A stretch of 64,000 nucleotides of DNA. Source: Carnegiea gigantea. Taxonomy: Eukaryota > Streptophyta > Magnoliopsida > Caryophyllales > Cactaceae. Both the position numbers and the translations under genes were made by a program. Where the stretch lies: the NCBI GenBank assembly GCA_029747015.1, contig JAKOGI010000354.1, forward strand, positions 17,501 through 81,500. Reading direction: 5' to 3'. Shown piece after piece: positions 11,717 through 24,155 of the stretch (position 1 is the first letter of the stretch; each line of letters opens with the position of its first letter). Below the pieces are notes generated by a model that saw nothing but the letters and a program-made list of their open reading frames with translations, did not search any database and was not told the origin of the DNA.

Positions 11717-11719
11717 TAA

Positions 11720-12031
11720 ATTATACATTAATGGCAATTGAGGGATGGTTAAAATTAAGTAGAAATTGTTAGGGTTGAAAAAATTAACGCCAAAACCTAA
11801 AAAGCGTCAAGTACAAAAAACCTTTATATTAAACAAAGTCACGCAAAAGAACAATTAATCTAATAAATTTTTTATAACAATGTCTTATTTTGAATTCTAT
11901 TAGACTTGATAATACTTACTCAGTTGTACAGATGTTCTCTTTAAAGAAAAGTAAGGAACTTTATATAGAATTTTGAACACTTTTTAAAATTGATGTCGCC
12001 TAGGCAATATTAAAGCAAGGCCATAAATGCC
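11720..12031. other. No gene recognised
   Basis: AT-rich spacer between the MITE and the left LTR of copia element 2. Confidence 0.4.
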
Positions 12032-12259
12032 TGTAGAGAAACTAAAAATCGAACACAATAATTTGGGCTGAATGAAACTATTGAAACCACATGATTTTTC
12101 TTGCTCATTGCCTAGACCAATAGATCACTTTGTACATGCATGAATACCAACTCTTCTTCTCTAAGTTGGAGGATAAGATACAAAGTATAATTTAACTAAA
12201 ATTAGGAAGTGAAATATTTACAAAATAAAAATGAGATCTAGATAAAATCTATCTCAACA
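12032..12259 (-). repeat. 3' LTR of copia element 2
   Basis: 228 bp. The minus strand begins TGTTGAGATAG at 12259 and ends TTTCTCTACA at 12032. Shared blocks with the other LTR include TCTTGCTCATTGCCTAGAC and GTGAAATAT-TACAAAATAA. Confidence 0.85.
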
Positions 12260-12270
12260 CTCCCCCTTAA
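12260..12270 (-). promoter_or_regulatory. Polypurine tract of copia element 2
   Basis: Minus strand TTAAGGGGGAG directly abuts the 3' LTR; this is the expected plus-strand primer of the element. Confidence 0.75.
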
Positions 12271-13800
12271 GTTAGAGCATGTAAGTCAATAATAGCCAAC
12301 TTGCTCTTCTAAGAACTAAAAATGTGCCTTTTTGAGCGCTTTGTAAAGATATCAGCTGGTTGTTGCTTAGTCCCAACATGAGAGAGCATGAGAATTCCTG
12401 CTTCAAGCTTTCTTTGACAAAGTGACAATCAATCTCAATATGTTTGGTTCTCTCGTGAGACACAGGGTTACTCGTAATATTCAATGCGGCTTGACTATCA
12501 CTGAAGAGTCTCATTAGAGGAGAGAAAATACTCAATGCTGCTAGAGAGGATCTCAACCAGACTAATTCATTTATTAAGAAGCTCATGGATCTATATTTTG
12601 CTTCAGTGGAGGACCGAGACACCGTGATTTGCTACTTACTTCACCGAGAGATAGGCAAAACACCAAGCATCCCAGAGTACCCAATAAGGGATTACGAAAA
12701 ATAGGACAGGCACCCCAATTTGCGTCACAATAGCCTACAAATTGAAGATTACTATCTACTATTAATAGAAGACCTTGACCAGTACCTTTCAAATGGTGTA
12801 ACACATGCTAAGCAGCTGCCATGTGCTCGTCTCAAGGAGCTTGCATGAACTGAGATAGAATATGAACCGCATAAGTGAGATCAGGTTTGGTTATGACGAG
12901 ACATATCAAACAACCAATAAGTTAGTGGTATCTAGTAGGATCCGTCAACAGTCTTCCCTATCTCAATTTAAGTTTATGGTTATCTTCTATTGAAAAGTCA
13001 ACTGGTTTAGCCTCCAAAAGTCCACACTTATCAATGATTTTTAAGGCATATTTCTGTTAAGATAGAAATAATCCTTGGGGTCCATAGGCAACTTTGATAC
13101 CCATAAAATATTTTAATGGACCAAGATCCTTGATGCTAAAACATGTATTTAAGTAGACTTTGAACTGTTTGCATGCTTCAGCATCATTATTAGCAAGCAT
13201 AATGTCACCAACATAGACCAACACAATTATAAATATATCTCCCTTATGATAGGTAAAAAGAGAATAATTAACATAGGACCGCACAAAATCATACTCAAAA
13301 AGTTTTGAGGAGAGCTTGGCGAACCACTGTCTTAGCGCCCGACGTAGACCATACATATACTTTCTGAGTTTACAAACTTTGTTTTCACCCTTGTAGTGAA
13401 AATCAGGAGGCATCTTCATGCATGCTTCCTCTTCTAGATTGCCATGTAGAAATATAATATTTACTTCTAGTTGGCGTAATTTCCAACCTTTTGCAATTGC
13501 TACTGATAAGAAACACGGAGCACTTGTCATCTTCACGACTGGTGTAAACATTCCATTGTAGTTGAACCATTCAACCTGATAATCTCCTCGGATAACCAGA
13601 CATGCTTTATAACGTTCAACAATTTCATTTGAGCTATACTTCACTCTATACACCCATTTGCAGTTTATGGGTTTATTTCCTTATAGAAGGTTCCCAATTG
13701 TCCAGGTCTTATTTTTCCCCCAAGGCCTTCATTTCTTCAGCCGCAGCTTGCCTTCAATTCTATCTTTTACAGATTCATGATAAAATCTAGGTTCCACAAC
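12267..13800 (-). pseudogene. Copia 2 reverse transcriptase and RNase H relic
   Basis: The longest open block, 13057-13653 (198 codons), is RVT_2-type RT. The first catalytic Asp, normally in LDVNNAFLHG, is Glu here (LEVNIIFLHG), and the catalytic YVDD is YVGD at 13204-13215. Both changes would abolish polymerase activity. RNase H follows in two frames: VGYCDANWG (12583-12804) and [12 protein letters not shown]...[11 protein letters not shown]...[15 protein letters not shown] (12272-12622), which keeps the expected acidic residues. The reading ends near 12267, directly against the purine tract. Confidence 0.9.
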
Positions 13801-14379
13801 TTTAGTAATAGAAGCTAGAAAATGTTGGTGAAAGGAAAAAGAATTTGTACTAGTGACATAATTCTTTAATGGATAATGTGTACCTAAGGATCCTCTTTGG
13901 AGTGGTGGAGTTGGAGAGATGGGGTCATTAGATCAGGCATTATAGCAAAGATAGCTATCGAAGTGGGATGTGGCCTTCACTAACGCTCTCTATGTCTAGG
14001 CCTGTCTGCTGCGACTACAGAATCTAGTGCTCCAGCGTTAGTGAGCGCCTAGCCCAACTTGTCATCCCTTGCAAGGATCCCTCTTGCTTTAGGCCCTGGC
14101 CTAAAACTGCCTCTCTCTTCAAACCCAACTAGAGGAACTTCAAGGCCAGCCTTGGGTTGGACTTCTTGCACACCACTTTCTACAAAAAAACATCATCATA
14201 TCCACTTGCTCTCCTTTGACCCAAAACACCATTTTCTACTTCCTCAGTTACTGTAATAATTTTTGTATCATTGAAGGGAAACACACCTTTATGAAAACAA
14301 TGCCTGGGCTTTTAAAAAATTCCTTTGTATCTAAGTAATACAACCTTCATGCCTTCTTTGCATAGGGATAACCCACATG

Positions 14380-15330
14380 AATACATTTACGACTCTGTGA
14401 TGCAAACTTCTCGATTCCCTTTACTTGGTTTTAGGCAAAGCATAAACTCTGGAAAACCCTAAGGTGGTCACAGGAAGGTCTTTATGAAACAATACCTCAT
14501 ATGGAGTTTTCCTTTCAAGAGTTTAGTAGGAGTTCTATTAATCAAGTGTGTTACAGTAAGCACACATTCTCCCCAAAATGTTAAAGCTAGGGTGGCTTGA
14601 AACCGAAAAGCCCTGGCCACATTGAGAACATGTCGATACTTGCATTCTACTGTTCTATTTTGCTGGGGAGTATCTGCACAACTAGTTTGATGTGTGATAC
14701 CCTTTTAAATAAAAAAAACGCTTCATGGCGTAGATTTAAATTCAATTCCATTGTCGATCCTTACGACCTTGACTTTCTTGTTAAACTGAGTTTTCATCAT
14801 GGAAATAAACGCTTTTAAAAGAGGTCCCGCTCCACTCTTTTCCTTCATCGAATATAACCACACTGCTTAACTAGCATCATCGACTAAGGTTAAAAAATAA
14901 TGGCCTACATAAGAAGAGGGAACTCTCTATGGCTCCCAAATGTTACATTGAACAATCTCAAATAAATCTTCAACTTTATTTTCACTGACATCTAGTTTGC
15001 CTAGCATAAAATAAACATCACACACATCACTTTTCTTCCTAATACAATATGAAAAACCTAATTGTTGTGCAGAAATAGACATGACTTCACTTGATGGATG
15101 CCCCATTTGTTGGCGCTAAAGTTCACCCATTCTTACAAGATTAGTTTGACTCTTCACTAGTGCCCAATTGTAGTAGTAGACCCCCATCTCTTTGCTCACC
15201 CACACCAATTAGAGTCCTCAAACTATAGTCCTGTAAGACGCAAAAGTCATTAAAGAATGTCACTATATAATTTAGATCCTTACTAATTCTTGCAACGGAG
15301 ACAAGGTTACAAATCAAATTAGGCACATAA
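14380..15330 (-). pseudogene. Copia 2 integrase relic
   Basis: Fragments can be read on the minus strand across frames. Near 15100 an MGHPS-like block marks the zinc-binding start, after a LICNLVSVARISKDLN pre-integrase block at 15141-15326. Near 14640-14680 a DTPQQNRTVE segment corresponds to the GTPQQNGVAER block holding the third catalytic residue. Many stops break it. The region 13800-14380 upstream of RT is the variable linker and has no clear motif. Confidence 0.65.
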
Positions 15331-15476
15331 ACAACTTTGCTTATGTTTAGTTTATATCTGAAAGAATGGTTCCTTGCTTGGTGGACATGGTTTGAGCATC
15401 GTTGAGTAAGTCAATGGGAACATGCATTATGTTTTTAGATTTTAGTAACAGTTTTCCATCACCTATCATGTGTGGT

Positions 15477-15491
15477 TGATGCTCCGCTATC
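15477..15491 (-). other. Protease active-site motif of copia 2
   Basis: The minus strand encodes DSGAS within LDSGASTTH, the aspartic protease signature of copia elements. The motif itself is intact although the flanking frame is not. Confidence 0.8.
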
Positions 15492-15549
15492 AAGCATCCC
15501 TGAGAGCTTACCTAAAAGTTTTTCATGCCCACTCTTTTATGCATCAATG

Positions 15550-16601
15550 AGGGTCAAGAGTCCCTACACCTGTTCCGTCGAGAGCCCAGTATGGTCACTG
15601 AAGAGGCTTCAGTAGCATTAGTCATGATAGCAGCAAGCTCAGGGAGACTCTGCGTGGGTTGTCTCATGCCCACCTCCTTTGCCTTGGTTAGGGCCAGAAA
15701 GACGACCTCGTCCTCCTCTATTTCCACAACTTCTCCTACCACACCCACAGGAACCCTAACCATATGGGTACCTATCAGCGCAAAACAGTTGGCCTCCTCA
15801 TGACTAAACTTCCCACAATGCTTGTACACCCCTTCGTTTGGTGTCGCTACTGGCTTTCCAGCCATGGTAAGTCGCTGATGCCTTAGTCCACCCATCTCCA
15901 TCCATCATAAGGTGTTTGTGATTCTTCTCTTGGTGCACCATATTGAATATCTGATTAAGTGTTCCTATAGGTTTAAGGGCAAGGATTTGTCCTCTAATAT
16001 TTGAATACACTTCATTGTTCAAACCTATCAAAAATTGATGAGCTTTTTCTTCATCCACTATCTTTGTAGGCTTCTCACCTATACTACATTCACACTTGCT
16101 ACAGTTACAACGTGGAAATCATACCTGCTCCTCTGATATACTCCACAGATGCATAAGTTTCGAGTAAAAATCTACGACTTCTAATCCACCTTGCTTGTAT
16201 TCCAATAGCTTTGTCTTGAGTAGATGAATTTTAGGGGCATTAGAAACTGCATAATGTTTCTTGAGATTTTGCTATATAAGCTCAGCTATCTCAACGTAGG
16301 CAATGCTTATATGAAACTTTGGATAAAAAATGTTAAGCATCCAAGAGCAAATAATAGAATTTGCTATATCCCAAGCTTGTAACGCCATTGCGTTGTCTAC
16401 TTCTTTGAGTATAGGCTTCTTTAAAGTTCCTTCAATAAACCCTAATTTGTTCTTGGCTTTGAGAGCATTTCACACCGCTTTCTCCCAAAGATCACAATTT
16501 TTCTCATAAAAAATCACAGCCATGATTAGAACTCTAGGTCCCCATGAGGAATGCTAGAAATATGGGGAGTGATTTTCAATCACGAATTTTCTTCCTGTCA
16601 T
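15550..16601 (-). pseudogene. Copia 2 Gag relic
   Basis: The likely start codon is at 16599-16601, opening MTGRKFVIENHSPYF, followed by NCDLWEKAV and a Gag core. A second block (15804-16058) reads EKAHQFLIGLNNEVYSNIRGQIL, a strong copia Gag signature, and 15554-15901 carries a weak zinc knuckle, YKHCGKFSHEEANCF, with the first Cys lost. Stops and frame changes separate the blocks. Confidence 0.8.
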
Positions 16602-16648
16602 GGCTAATCTTTATAGTTAGGATTTGAAAATTTTGTGATGAACCTCAA

Positions 16649-16661
16649 GGCGCTGATAACA
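16649..16661 (-). promoter_or_regulatory. Primer-binding site of copia element 2
   Basis: Minus strand TGTTATCAGCGCC abuts the end of the 5' LTR. It resembles the initiator-Met type site TGGTATCAGAGCC with two changes. Confidence 0.7.
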
Positions 16662-16854
16662 TGTAGAAAAACTAAAAATGAAACGCAGTTTTTCTTGCTC
16701 ATTGCCTAGACGGGTAGGTCACTTTATACATGTATGAATAGCAACTCTCCGTCCCTTCCTTGAAGGCTACGATGCAAAGTATAATTCAAATAAAATTAGA
16801 AAAGTGAAATATCTACAAAATAATAATAAGACGTAGATAAAATCTATCTTAAAC
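16662..16854 (-). repeat. 5' LTR of copia element 2
   Basis: 193 bp, aligned to 12032-12259 with one internal gap and scattered changes. The outer end reads TTAAAC where the partner has TCAACA, so the terminus has mutated. Confidence 0.8.
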
Positions 16855-18212
16855 CGCGAGTGACATTAAACTATTTTCCTCATTTTTTGAGGAGAGATTG
16901 TTATATTTGAATGCGACTTTAATACAAGTAACCCACAAAAAGAGATGATATTAGTCCCAAGGATTTTTCGAAAGATCTTGTATGTCGATTGACGACGCTT
17001 TATCTCCATGATTAGAAACCACGAAATGAAGCTTTCAGCAAAGGGTACAACATGCATATGCGTTTCGCCTTCTACCCACCCCCCCCAAATTGAACCCTAC
17101 AAGAAATCATTTTTATGATGGAAAAGAACCATTAATTAAACATACCAATCCTTAATGAAGAAAATAAATTAAATAATATAACAGTTTAGAAAACATAGAA
17201 AGAATTGTGATCTCTCTATTTGTTTATACGTGCATACGACTACATTATTTTGGCCCAATTTGACAAAGCTTTCCACATAAACATTTTCTAGTTCACGTGT
17301 GGAGTAGCCAAGCCTAGACCTAAATTTTATGAAAAGTGTTCCTACTATGGCACTGTTATGTTTGATTAGAAGTAGGAAAAGAGTTAGTATGTACTGTACC
17401 AAATGTCCCTTTATTTCTACAGAAGATAAGAGTTATTTGAAGTAGGTAGGCCTTGATGTAGATGAAGAACTGTTAAGAGAATAGAATGGAATCATGGAAG
17501 AGGTTGAATTAGGGAAAAGAAAACCATCATGGATAGAGGGAAATATTGAGGAAGATGAATGTAGGGTGAAGCCTAGGGTTAAAATAGATGAAAAAGTGTA
17601 CAGAATTAAAAATGTCAAAAATGTTACTGATTGTTTGAAATTTTAGATTTAGGTATTTGATTCAAGACTTTTAATCTTCCCAAATATAAATTTCCTGCAC
17701 CACTCATGAATTGCACTGTCACTGTAACGCTTCAATGCATAATCACATACTTAGCTAATTAACTAAATATTAGTCATTAATATAGTGGTAGGATCAAGTT
17801 GAGGACATTAAACCATCCCAGGAAGGATAATACTTAGTTGATTAACTTAATATAAACATTTTAGCATATCTTATTGTACAAATAAATCAAATGTTGTACA
17901 TGGTATACAAGGTCAAACTCAAATGACAATCTAACACCCCACAAACATGCTTGAAGATAACCCAAGATTTTACAAAATGTCACTATAAGCTCTTCCAGTA
18001 CCCATAGTACATCTTCTTGATTCCCTTCTGCTGCCATATTGCAAACTTCTCAAGAGCCCCACTAAAGACATAAAAATAGAAAATATTCGAAGAATGAGGC
18101 GAAACTCAATACATTGATCCTTATGTTCTACAAAATAACATTCATTTTTCAACGAGCGCGTGTACTTCTTCTACTACTAGTATTACTAGTATTGTTACTA
18201 TTGATCCTTATG

Positions 18213-18213
<1 letters not shown>
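16855..18213. other. No gene recognised
   Basis: AT-rich sequence with a C-run near 17080. Open frames of 60-77 codons at 16866, 17169, 17433 and 17970 on the minus strand show no motif and are likely chance. Confidence 0.45.
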
Positions 18214-18249
<36 letters not shown>

Positions 18250-18280
18250 AATGTATGTGCATATGTATGTATGTATGTAT

Positions 18281-18331
<51 letters not shown>

Positions 18332-18347
18332 ACACACACACACATAT

Positions 18348-18382
<35 letters not shown>

Positions 18383-18492
18383 CACACATAAATTATATAT
18401 ATATATACACACACACACACATACATATATGTATATACATATACATATATATATACACACACCCAAAATATATATATATATTTATATGTATG

Positions 18493-18556
<64 letters not shown>

Positions 18557-18563
18557 CCTCTCT

Positions 18564-18657
<94 letters not shown>

Positions 18658-18674
18658 TATATATACACATATAT

Positions 18675-18749
<75 letters not shown>
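18214..18749. repeat. Compound microsatellite (AC)n, (ATGT)n, (AT)n, (CT)n
   Basis: Runs of AC at 18214-18247 and 18283-18343, ATGT near 18262-18280, a CT run at 18556-18596, and long AT tracts to 18749. Open frames reading His/Thr or Ile/Tyr repeats are artefacts of it. Confidence 0.95.
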
Positions 18750-18753
<4 letters not shown>

Positions 18754-20101
18754 AAGTTAAAAATATCACAAGTGTATGGTACCAGTTGTAGCTAGCAACG
18801 GCAAGTACGGGTCGTATTTCACAGGGAACTTGCTTCCAACTACTAGAACTAATTTAACCATTTAAGCTAGGCAATCACAGTTGGAGTTTTGGAATTAAAC
18901 TAAGGGAAATTTTAACGACTAACTAATGAAATAAACAGCAGAAAGGAAAGCACTTAGGTTGGAATTAATAGCACAACTATGCCAATGAATCAATCATTAG
19001 CCTCGCCAAACAAACCCAAGCATGCATTACGAGTGGATAGATTGTCAGTTAAGCCTATCTCCTCCTTCTCTCAAGGGTCGAAGACTAATCCTACAACTAT
19101 AGTCACCCATTCTCATGGGACTAAAAGTTGATGGATTACAAGATTTGCAATCTCAAATCCCAATTGGAATCTTAATTATTTTCATATTGAAACTCTAGTT
19201 GTCTACTAAGCCGCACTAAGTAAAGGTTTCGTCTCTCAACGCTCCCCTAAACTCTAGTTAAAATGGATGAAAACTCTTTCAAGTATTTCATCGAGCATGT
19301 GATGTGCATAGCAAAAATCGTAAGCAAACAAGGGGAAAGTAAGGGTTGAGGCTAATCCATGATTTAACAACAAATAGATGGCACTAATCCCAACCCAAGT
19401 TGGGAGATTTAGCATACAATAATTTTTCCAACAACAAACACAACATTCGATTTAACTACCATGACAAATTTCAAAAACAACCAAGAACGAGAGAGGAGAG
19501 AGAATTAAGAACCTGAAATTTATTGAATGAATTCAAAGTCACATTAACTTTAATCCCATAGCCAAATTTAACATAAAAATAAAACTCTCAACTAAACCCT
19601 AAAAATCGCCTAGAAAACTTTGGGAAGAGAAAAACTGAAGCTCAAACTTAATGAGCTCCAAAACAGCCCGAAGAAAATTTAAGTCGCGATGCGGAAACGG
19701 AGGTGGCACGGCCGTGCCTCGAGGCACGGGGCGACCATGCCAAAAGTCCGGAAAACACGGCTCAGCAGGACACAAGTGGCACGGCCGTGCCATGGCTGTG
19801 CCACTTGGCTGCCTCAGCCAATTGTGCCGGTCTTCGGCGCTCGGCCGTTCTACCTAGGTTCGATGCCGTGGGACTTCCGTGCCAGCTTTTCTCACCTCCT
19901 TGGCACTCCTTTCTACTAAATGTTGTTCATCTTTCCGTTTCTTTAATAAAGTTTCTGAAAATATTGAAAAATGTTATATGAGTAAAAAGTACGTTAAAGG
20001 ATGCCGATTTGACTCTTTCTTAACACGATCGAACGTGAAAACGCGGGAGAAAATAAGTCAAATAGGAGCTAAAAATGGGACTAAATAGAGGTTCATTAAC
20101 A
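18750..20101 (-). repeat. Solo LTR of the gag-only (TR-GAG-like) family
   Basis: Inverted relative to, and diverged from, the LTRs at 36769-38163 and 41170-42550. It begins TGTTAAGTT at 18750 and ends TTAACA at 20101. Shared landmarks in order on the minus strand: the CCCTG-GA block followed by CAAGTAC and the TACACTTG end, the isolated GGCACGGCCGTGCC modules (19704-19718, 19777-19792), and the region corresponding to the AT-rich 3' part. No interior is attached. AT microsatellite lies on both sides, so a target duplication cannot be judged. Confidence 0.75.
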
Positions 20102-20104
20102 TAA

Positions 20105-20168
<64 letters not shown>

Positions 20169-20337
20169 GTGCATGTACATATATAATATATAATATATAT
20201 ATACATATACATATAAATATATATATAGATATACACCATACACACACACACACACGAGAATATACATAATCTATATATATATATATATATTATATATATA
20301 TAATATATATATATATATGTGTGTGTGTGTATATATA

Positions 20338-20383
<46 letters not shown>

Positions 20384-20428
20384 TTATGTATGTATGTATG
20401 TAGTGTGTGTGTGTGTGTATACATATAC

Positions 20429-20516
<88 letters not shown>

Positions 20517-20677
20517 TGTGTATAGTATGTATGTATATATGTATATATGTAGGTATGTATGTATGTATGTATAATATATGTATAGATATATGTAGGTATG
20601 TATAGTGTATATATACATACATACATGCATACATACATACATGCATTATATATTATATTTATTACTATATAGTATAT

Positions 20678-20717
<40 letters not shown>

Positions 20718-20734
20718 CATATAGATATAGATAT

Positions 20735-20831
<97 letters not shown>

Positions 20832-20981
20832 TATATATATGCATATGTGCGTGTGTGTTTGTGTATGTTTAGGGTTGTGGTGTGTGTGTGTGTGTTCTAT
20901 ATATAGATATATATATATGTATTTGTATATATATGTGTGTGTGTGTACACACACACACAAACACATACACATATGATATAC

Positions 20982-21040
<59 letters not shown>
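20102..21040. repeat. Compound microsatellite (AT)n, (GT)n, (GTAT)n
   Basis: Long AT runs at 20108-20162, 20433-20476, 20683-20710, 20740-20826 and 20988-21040, GT runs at 20341-20374 and 20487-20515, and GTAT repeats. All open frames here are repeat artefacts. Confidence 0.95.
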
Positions 21041-21042
<2 letters not shown>

Positions 21043-21055
21043 TCCTTCTTTTGTT

Positions 21056-21176
21056 TGTTAATACTACTACTGGTACAACTACTTCTTCTTTTTCTTCTAC
21101 TACTACTATTACTAGTCCTAGTACTGCTACTGCCATTACTACTACTACTACTTCCATTATTGCTACTACTACTTAC
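21056..21176. repeat. Imperfect (TAC/TTC)n microsatellite
   Basis: Degenerate TACTAC and TTCTTC triplets next to the AT tract. Confidence 0.85.
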
Positions 21177-22905
21177 CTCTAATGTCGACTTCCTCTCCTT
21201 GATCACTAGTTGATTATGAAATATGTGAAATATGAAGTATTAGTATAATCTACCTTATTTCTAACGAATTAACTACTATGTCAAAGCAGACATTAGAAGG
21301 TTTTTCATTAAGAGTTTAAGTGGATCTTGCTAGTTGTTGTATTTAATTGAAAGGTACTGCCTCCCTTCATCACCCATTTTGTAGGATAGAAGTTTCTTTT
21401 TATTTTATGGATATTATTCCTTTCGTTGCATCGCTTTTAATGTGATTTCTTATAACCATACTCAAATAATTAAATTTTCTTCCGCAGAGCTTACCAACTT
21501 ATCTTTGTAAGCACCTCATTATCACCTATCCTGATCACTTTCAAACCAAGTATCTCACCATAATACTCAGTTGATGATTAGCTAATTTGGCTCGTAGCAT
21601 ATAACTATAGATAATTAATCTAATATTTGAAATCTTCCTTCTTCCCTTCATTTCTACCCCCCTCAATAAGATTATTTTCATTCCTAAATCTATTGCAAAA
21701 CCTTAAATCAAACACTAATCTTCATTCTTAAATTTAGCAATTATTAACTCGTCTAGTATTTTATTTTGTAAAACTTTGGAAATTGGAAATTTCATTTCAA
21801 CCTTTCCAACTAACATACTTCAAAACTCAATCAACTTTTTATTATAATACTTAAATTATCTATAATTAATCCAAAGTCCTTGGGATTTATTCATTTCCCT
21901 CTCTTCGTTTTCTAAGTACCACTTCACTAATCAACTCCAATCAAATGCCACTCTTTATATTTAATCCAAAATAATCATTTATTCCTCATTTTAAGAATAC
22001 TTAATCAAAAATTGAATACTTAATCAAAATGTGAAGAAAGGAAAGGATGCTTAACTTCATTCCATCTCAAATGATCAAAATTAGTACGTCAATTTATGTT
22101 TAAACACATGTCTAAGCAGAAATAAATATATTAATTCTATTAATTTAAAAAAACAAATCAAATACATGTGAAAGTGGTGAAAGATATTTGAGTTTTTACC
22201 TTGAAAAATTTAGTGGAATAGCTAACAAAAAGAAGAAAAGAAGTGACACTAGTAGCGGCCCGATGTCTCGAGGGCTCGAGGTGGCAGTTGCTAGTGGGCA
22301 ACGGGCACTAGTGAGCATAGAAGTGACTAGTAGTGTAGAGGTTGGGCACAAGAAGTAAAGAAGGAAGTAGAAGGAGAGAAAAAATAGAGCCGTTGGGGAT
22401 TTTGGCCAAATTAAGTATTTCGCTTGATTTTTATCTCTTTTTTTCTTTTTCGTTTTTCTTCTTTTTTTCACCAAATTTTGCTGCTGATTTTTGTGTTCTG
22501 ATTTTTTATTTTTCCTTTTCATTTTATTTTGAATTATATTCTTTTCCTTTAATTAACTAATTAGCTAATTAGTTGAGTGATATAATAGCTTATTCTTCTA
22601 CTTATTTGCTCAATTATTTCAGATCACTCTAACCTAAATAATAAACTCAGACCATTACACAATTCGAGCCCTGCAATTTAAGCAAGTTCCAAATATATGT
22701 TACATTGAAGTTCACATGCTTGATTTTTATTAGGTTTGATTAAGTTAAATTAACTAACATAAATAAAGTCCGGGTCATTATAGTCACCTAAGAGTTATAA
22801 AATTTAGGAGCTTCTGGATTCTACCATTTTATCTTGATGTGTTTTCCCCATTTGGCCGTTATATTTTGTTTTCTGCTTTCTATCATTGTCATATAACACT
22901 TCTAT
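21177..22905. other. No gene recognised
   Basis: AT-rich sequence. A GC-richer patch at 22250-22330 contains close CTCGAG and ACTAGT motifs. The Lys-rich frames at 22196-22560 come from A/T runs. It may hold part of an old LTR, but no partner was found in the window. Confidence 0.4.
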
Positions 22906-22990
22906 CTTAAGTAGGATTTTTTCACAGAGTTCCCGTTAGACATTGGCAGTTAATCAAGTTATCCCCTCAAACTTGAGGTTTAGTTTGGAG
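22906..22990 (+). repeat. Left TIR of the MULE
   Basis: CTTAAGTAGGATTTTTTCACAGAG begins the repeat; the reverse strand of the right end reads CTTAAGATGGACTTTTAGCACAGAG. Similarity continues through a GTTAGACATTGGCAGTTAA block and a TCAAGTT-TCCC block. Confidence 0.75.
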
Positions 22991-23328
22991 TATCTGATCG
23001 TTGCTGATGCATTTATAATTGTTCTAAATATGTTTGAAGTCAAGGTAAGTCAGACATAAGGGACATAGATTACCAAAAGTACCCTTTCTTAGAGGTTAAA
23101 AATGGTTATTTCTGACATGGAAAGGGAAAGCAAGTAGCAGTGGTTCTCAAAAAGCAAAAGAGAGAAAGGGTTGGTCTTCTTCTTCATTTCTCACTGTCAA
23201 TTGCGTCTAAAATTATTCGTTGGGGCAAGGTTTAATTTATTTTTGTTTTCAATTTTAGCAAGATTAGCTTGTCTGCAATGTGTTCTGGTCAAATTTTATG
23301 CATATGAATCAGAACTTGATATGTTAGG

Positions 23329-23755
23329 ATGTTGGAGAACGCAGCCATGAAAGGTCCAGGCTTTGGTTCCCCAGCATCAAATTCAAGAATTTTTTGTCTA
23401 AAATGCAAAGTAACAACTGAGTTAGAGTATAGCGTGTCCAAATTAGAGAAGAATTTCTTAAGGCTTTACTCTACATATTTGAAATGTTGGGGGTTTGTTT
23501 GTTGGGCAGAGCAAAAAGGCAGAGGAAAGACCATGGGAGGCCATGATGTGGAAGCATAAATAGAGGAACGCAAAGGGTAGTAGGAGGACCCCAAATCTCA
23601 GTTACCATCGATTTGAATAATATAATATAATTCAGTTGAAGGAAGAAGTTTCATGTGTGATGGGGGAAATGGTCGGAATGAGGAGTGAAATAAGAATTCT
23701 ATTGGGAAAGATATATGAGGCAATTAAGATGTTGGCTTTGTTAAATCAAGTGTAG
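23329..23755 (+). pseudogene. Possible GRF-type zinc-finger accessory ORF in the MULE
   Basis: The open part, 23329-23559, has CLKC followed about 30 residues later by LKCWGFVCWAE. This resembles the plant GRF-type zinc finger, which has an early Cys pair and a late C--F-WAE block. Downstream, in another frame, 23640-23755 reads GEMVGMRSEIRILLGKI then a hydrophobic end and a stop, like the coiled-coil and C-terminal helix that follow the GRF domain in small plant proteins. A possible intron or frameshift separates them. The ORF lies inside the TIRs and points at the transposase. The family call is my inference from pattern; function in transposition is unknown. Confidence 0.4.
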
Positions 23756-24155
23756 TTGAATGCTATGGAATGAAGCTAAGTTAGCATAATGACAATGTTG
23801 TTTCAATTTATTTGTGCAAAGATGAGAATGCTTCTACATAATGAGAATGCTTCGTTGCAATAGTTGCATTTACATAATGAGAATGCAATTTTGAGTTACA
23901 AAAGTTATACAGCCTAAAACAATGCTGAAAGTGTTGACAACTATAGCAGTAAGCTGTATAAAAAGTGATTATCAGCTATATTAAGAAGCTATACAAAAAG
24001 TGACAATGACCTAAATTTATGAGCTGTGCAAAAACTGCTAATAAGCAACATTCACATGTTGTGCAAAAAATGACTATAACCTACAGTCAGAAGTTATGCA
24101 TAGTCATCTACATTCAAGCTATCCAAAAAAAACAAAGTAGGTCAATGGCAAAGTA

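Larger units (their letters stand above)
12032..16854 (-). mobile_element. Ty1/copia retrotransposon 2, complete but dead
   Basis: LTRs at 12032-12259 and 16662-16854 bound a 4.4-kb interior read on the minus strand in the order Gag, protease, integrase, RT, RNase H. A primer site follows the 5' LTR and a purine tract (CTTAAGGGGGAG type) precedes the 3' LTR. It belongs to a different family from copia 1: LTR, primer site and protein blocks differ. The 5' LTR has lost about 35 bp relative to the 3' LTR. No target duplication could be confirmed because the outer end of the 5' LTR is altered. Confidence 0.9.

Noticed and set aside
12027..16860. A target duplication for copia element 2
   Set aside because: Flanks ATGCC and CGCGA do not match and the outer end of the 5' LTR is mutated.
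18114..18795. Long open frames of His/Thr, Ile/Tyr and Cys/Val repeats, also at 20020-20972
   Set aside because: They are translations of CA, TA and GT microsatellites, open in several frames on both strands.
22881..22889. TATCATTGT as a firm MULE target duplication with 28425-28433
   Set aside because: It sits 16 bp outside the left TIR and differs at the last base, so it is kept only as a possibility.
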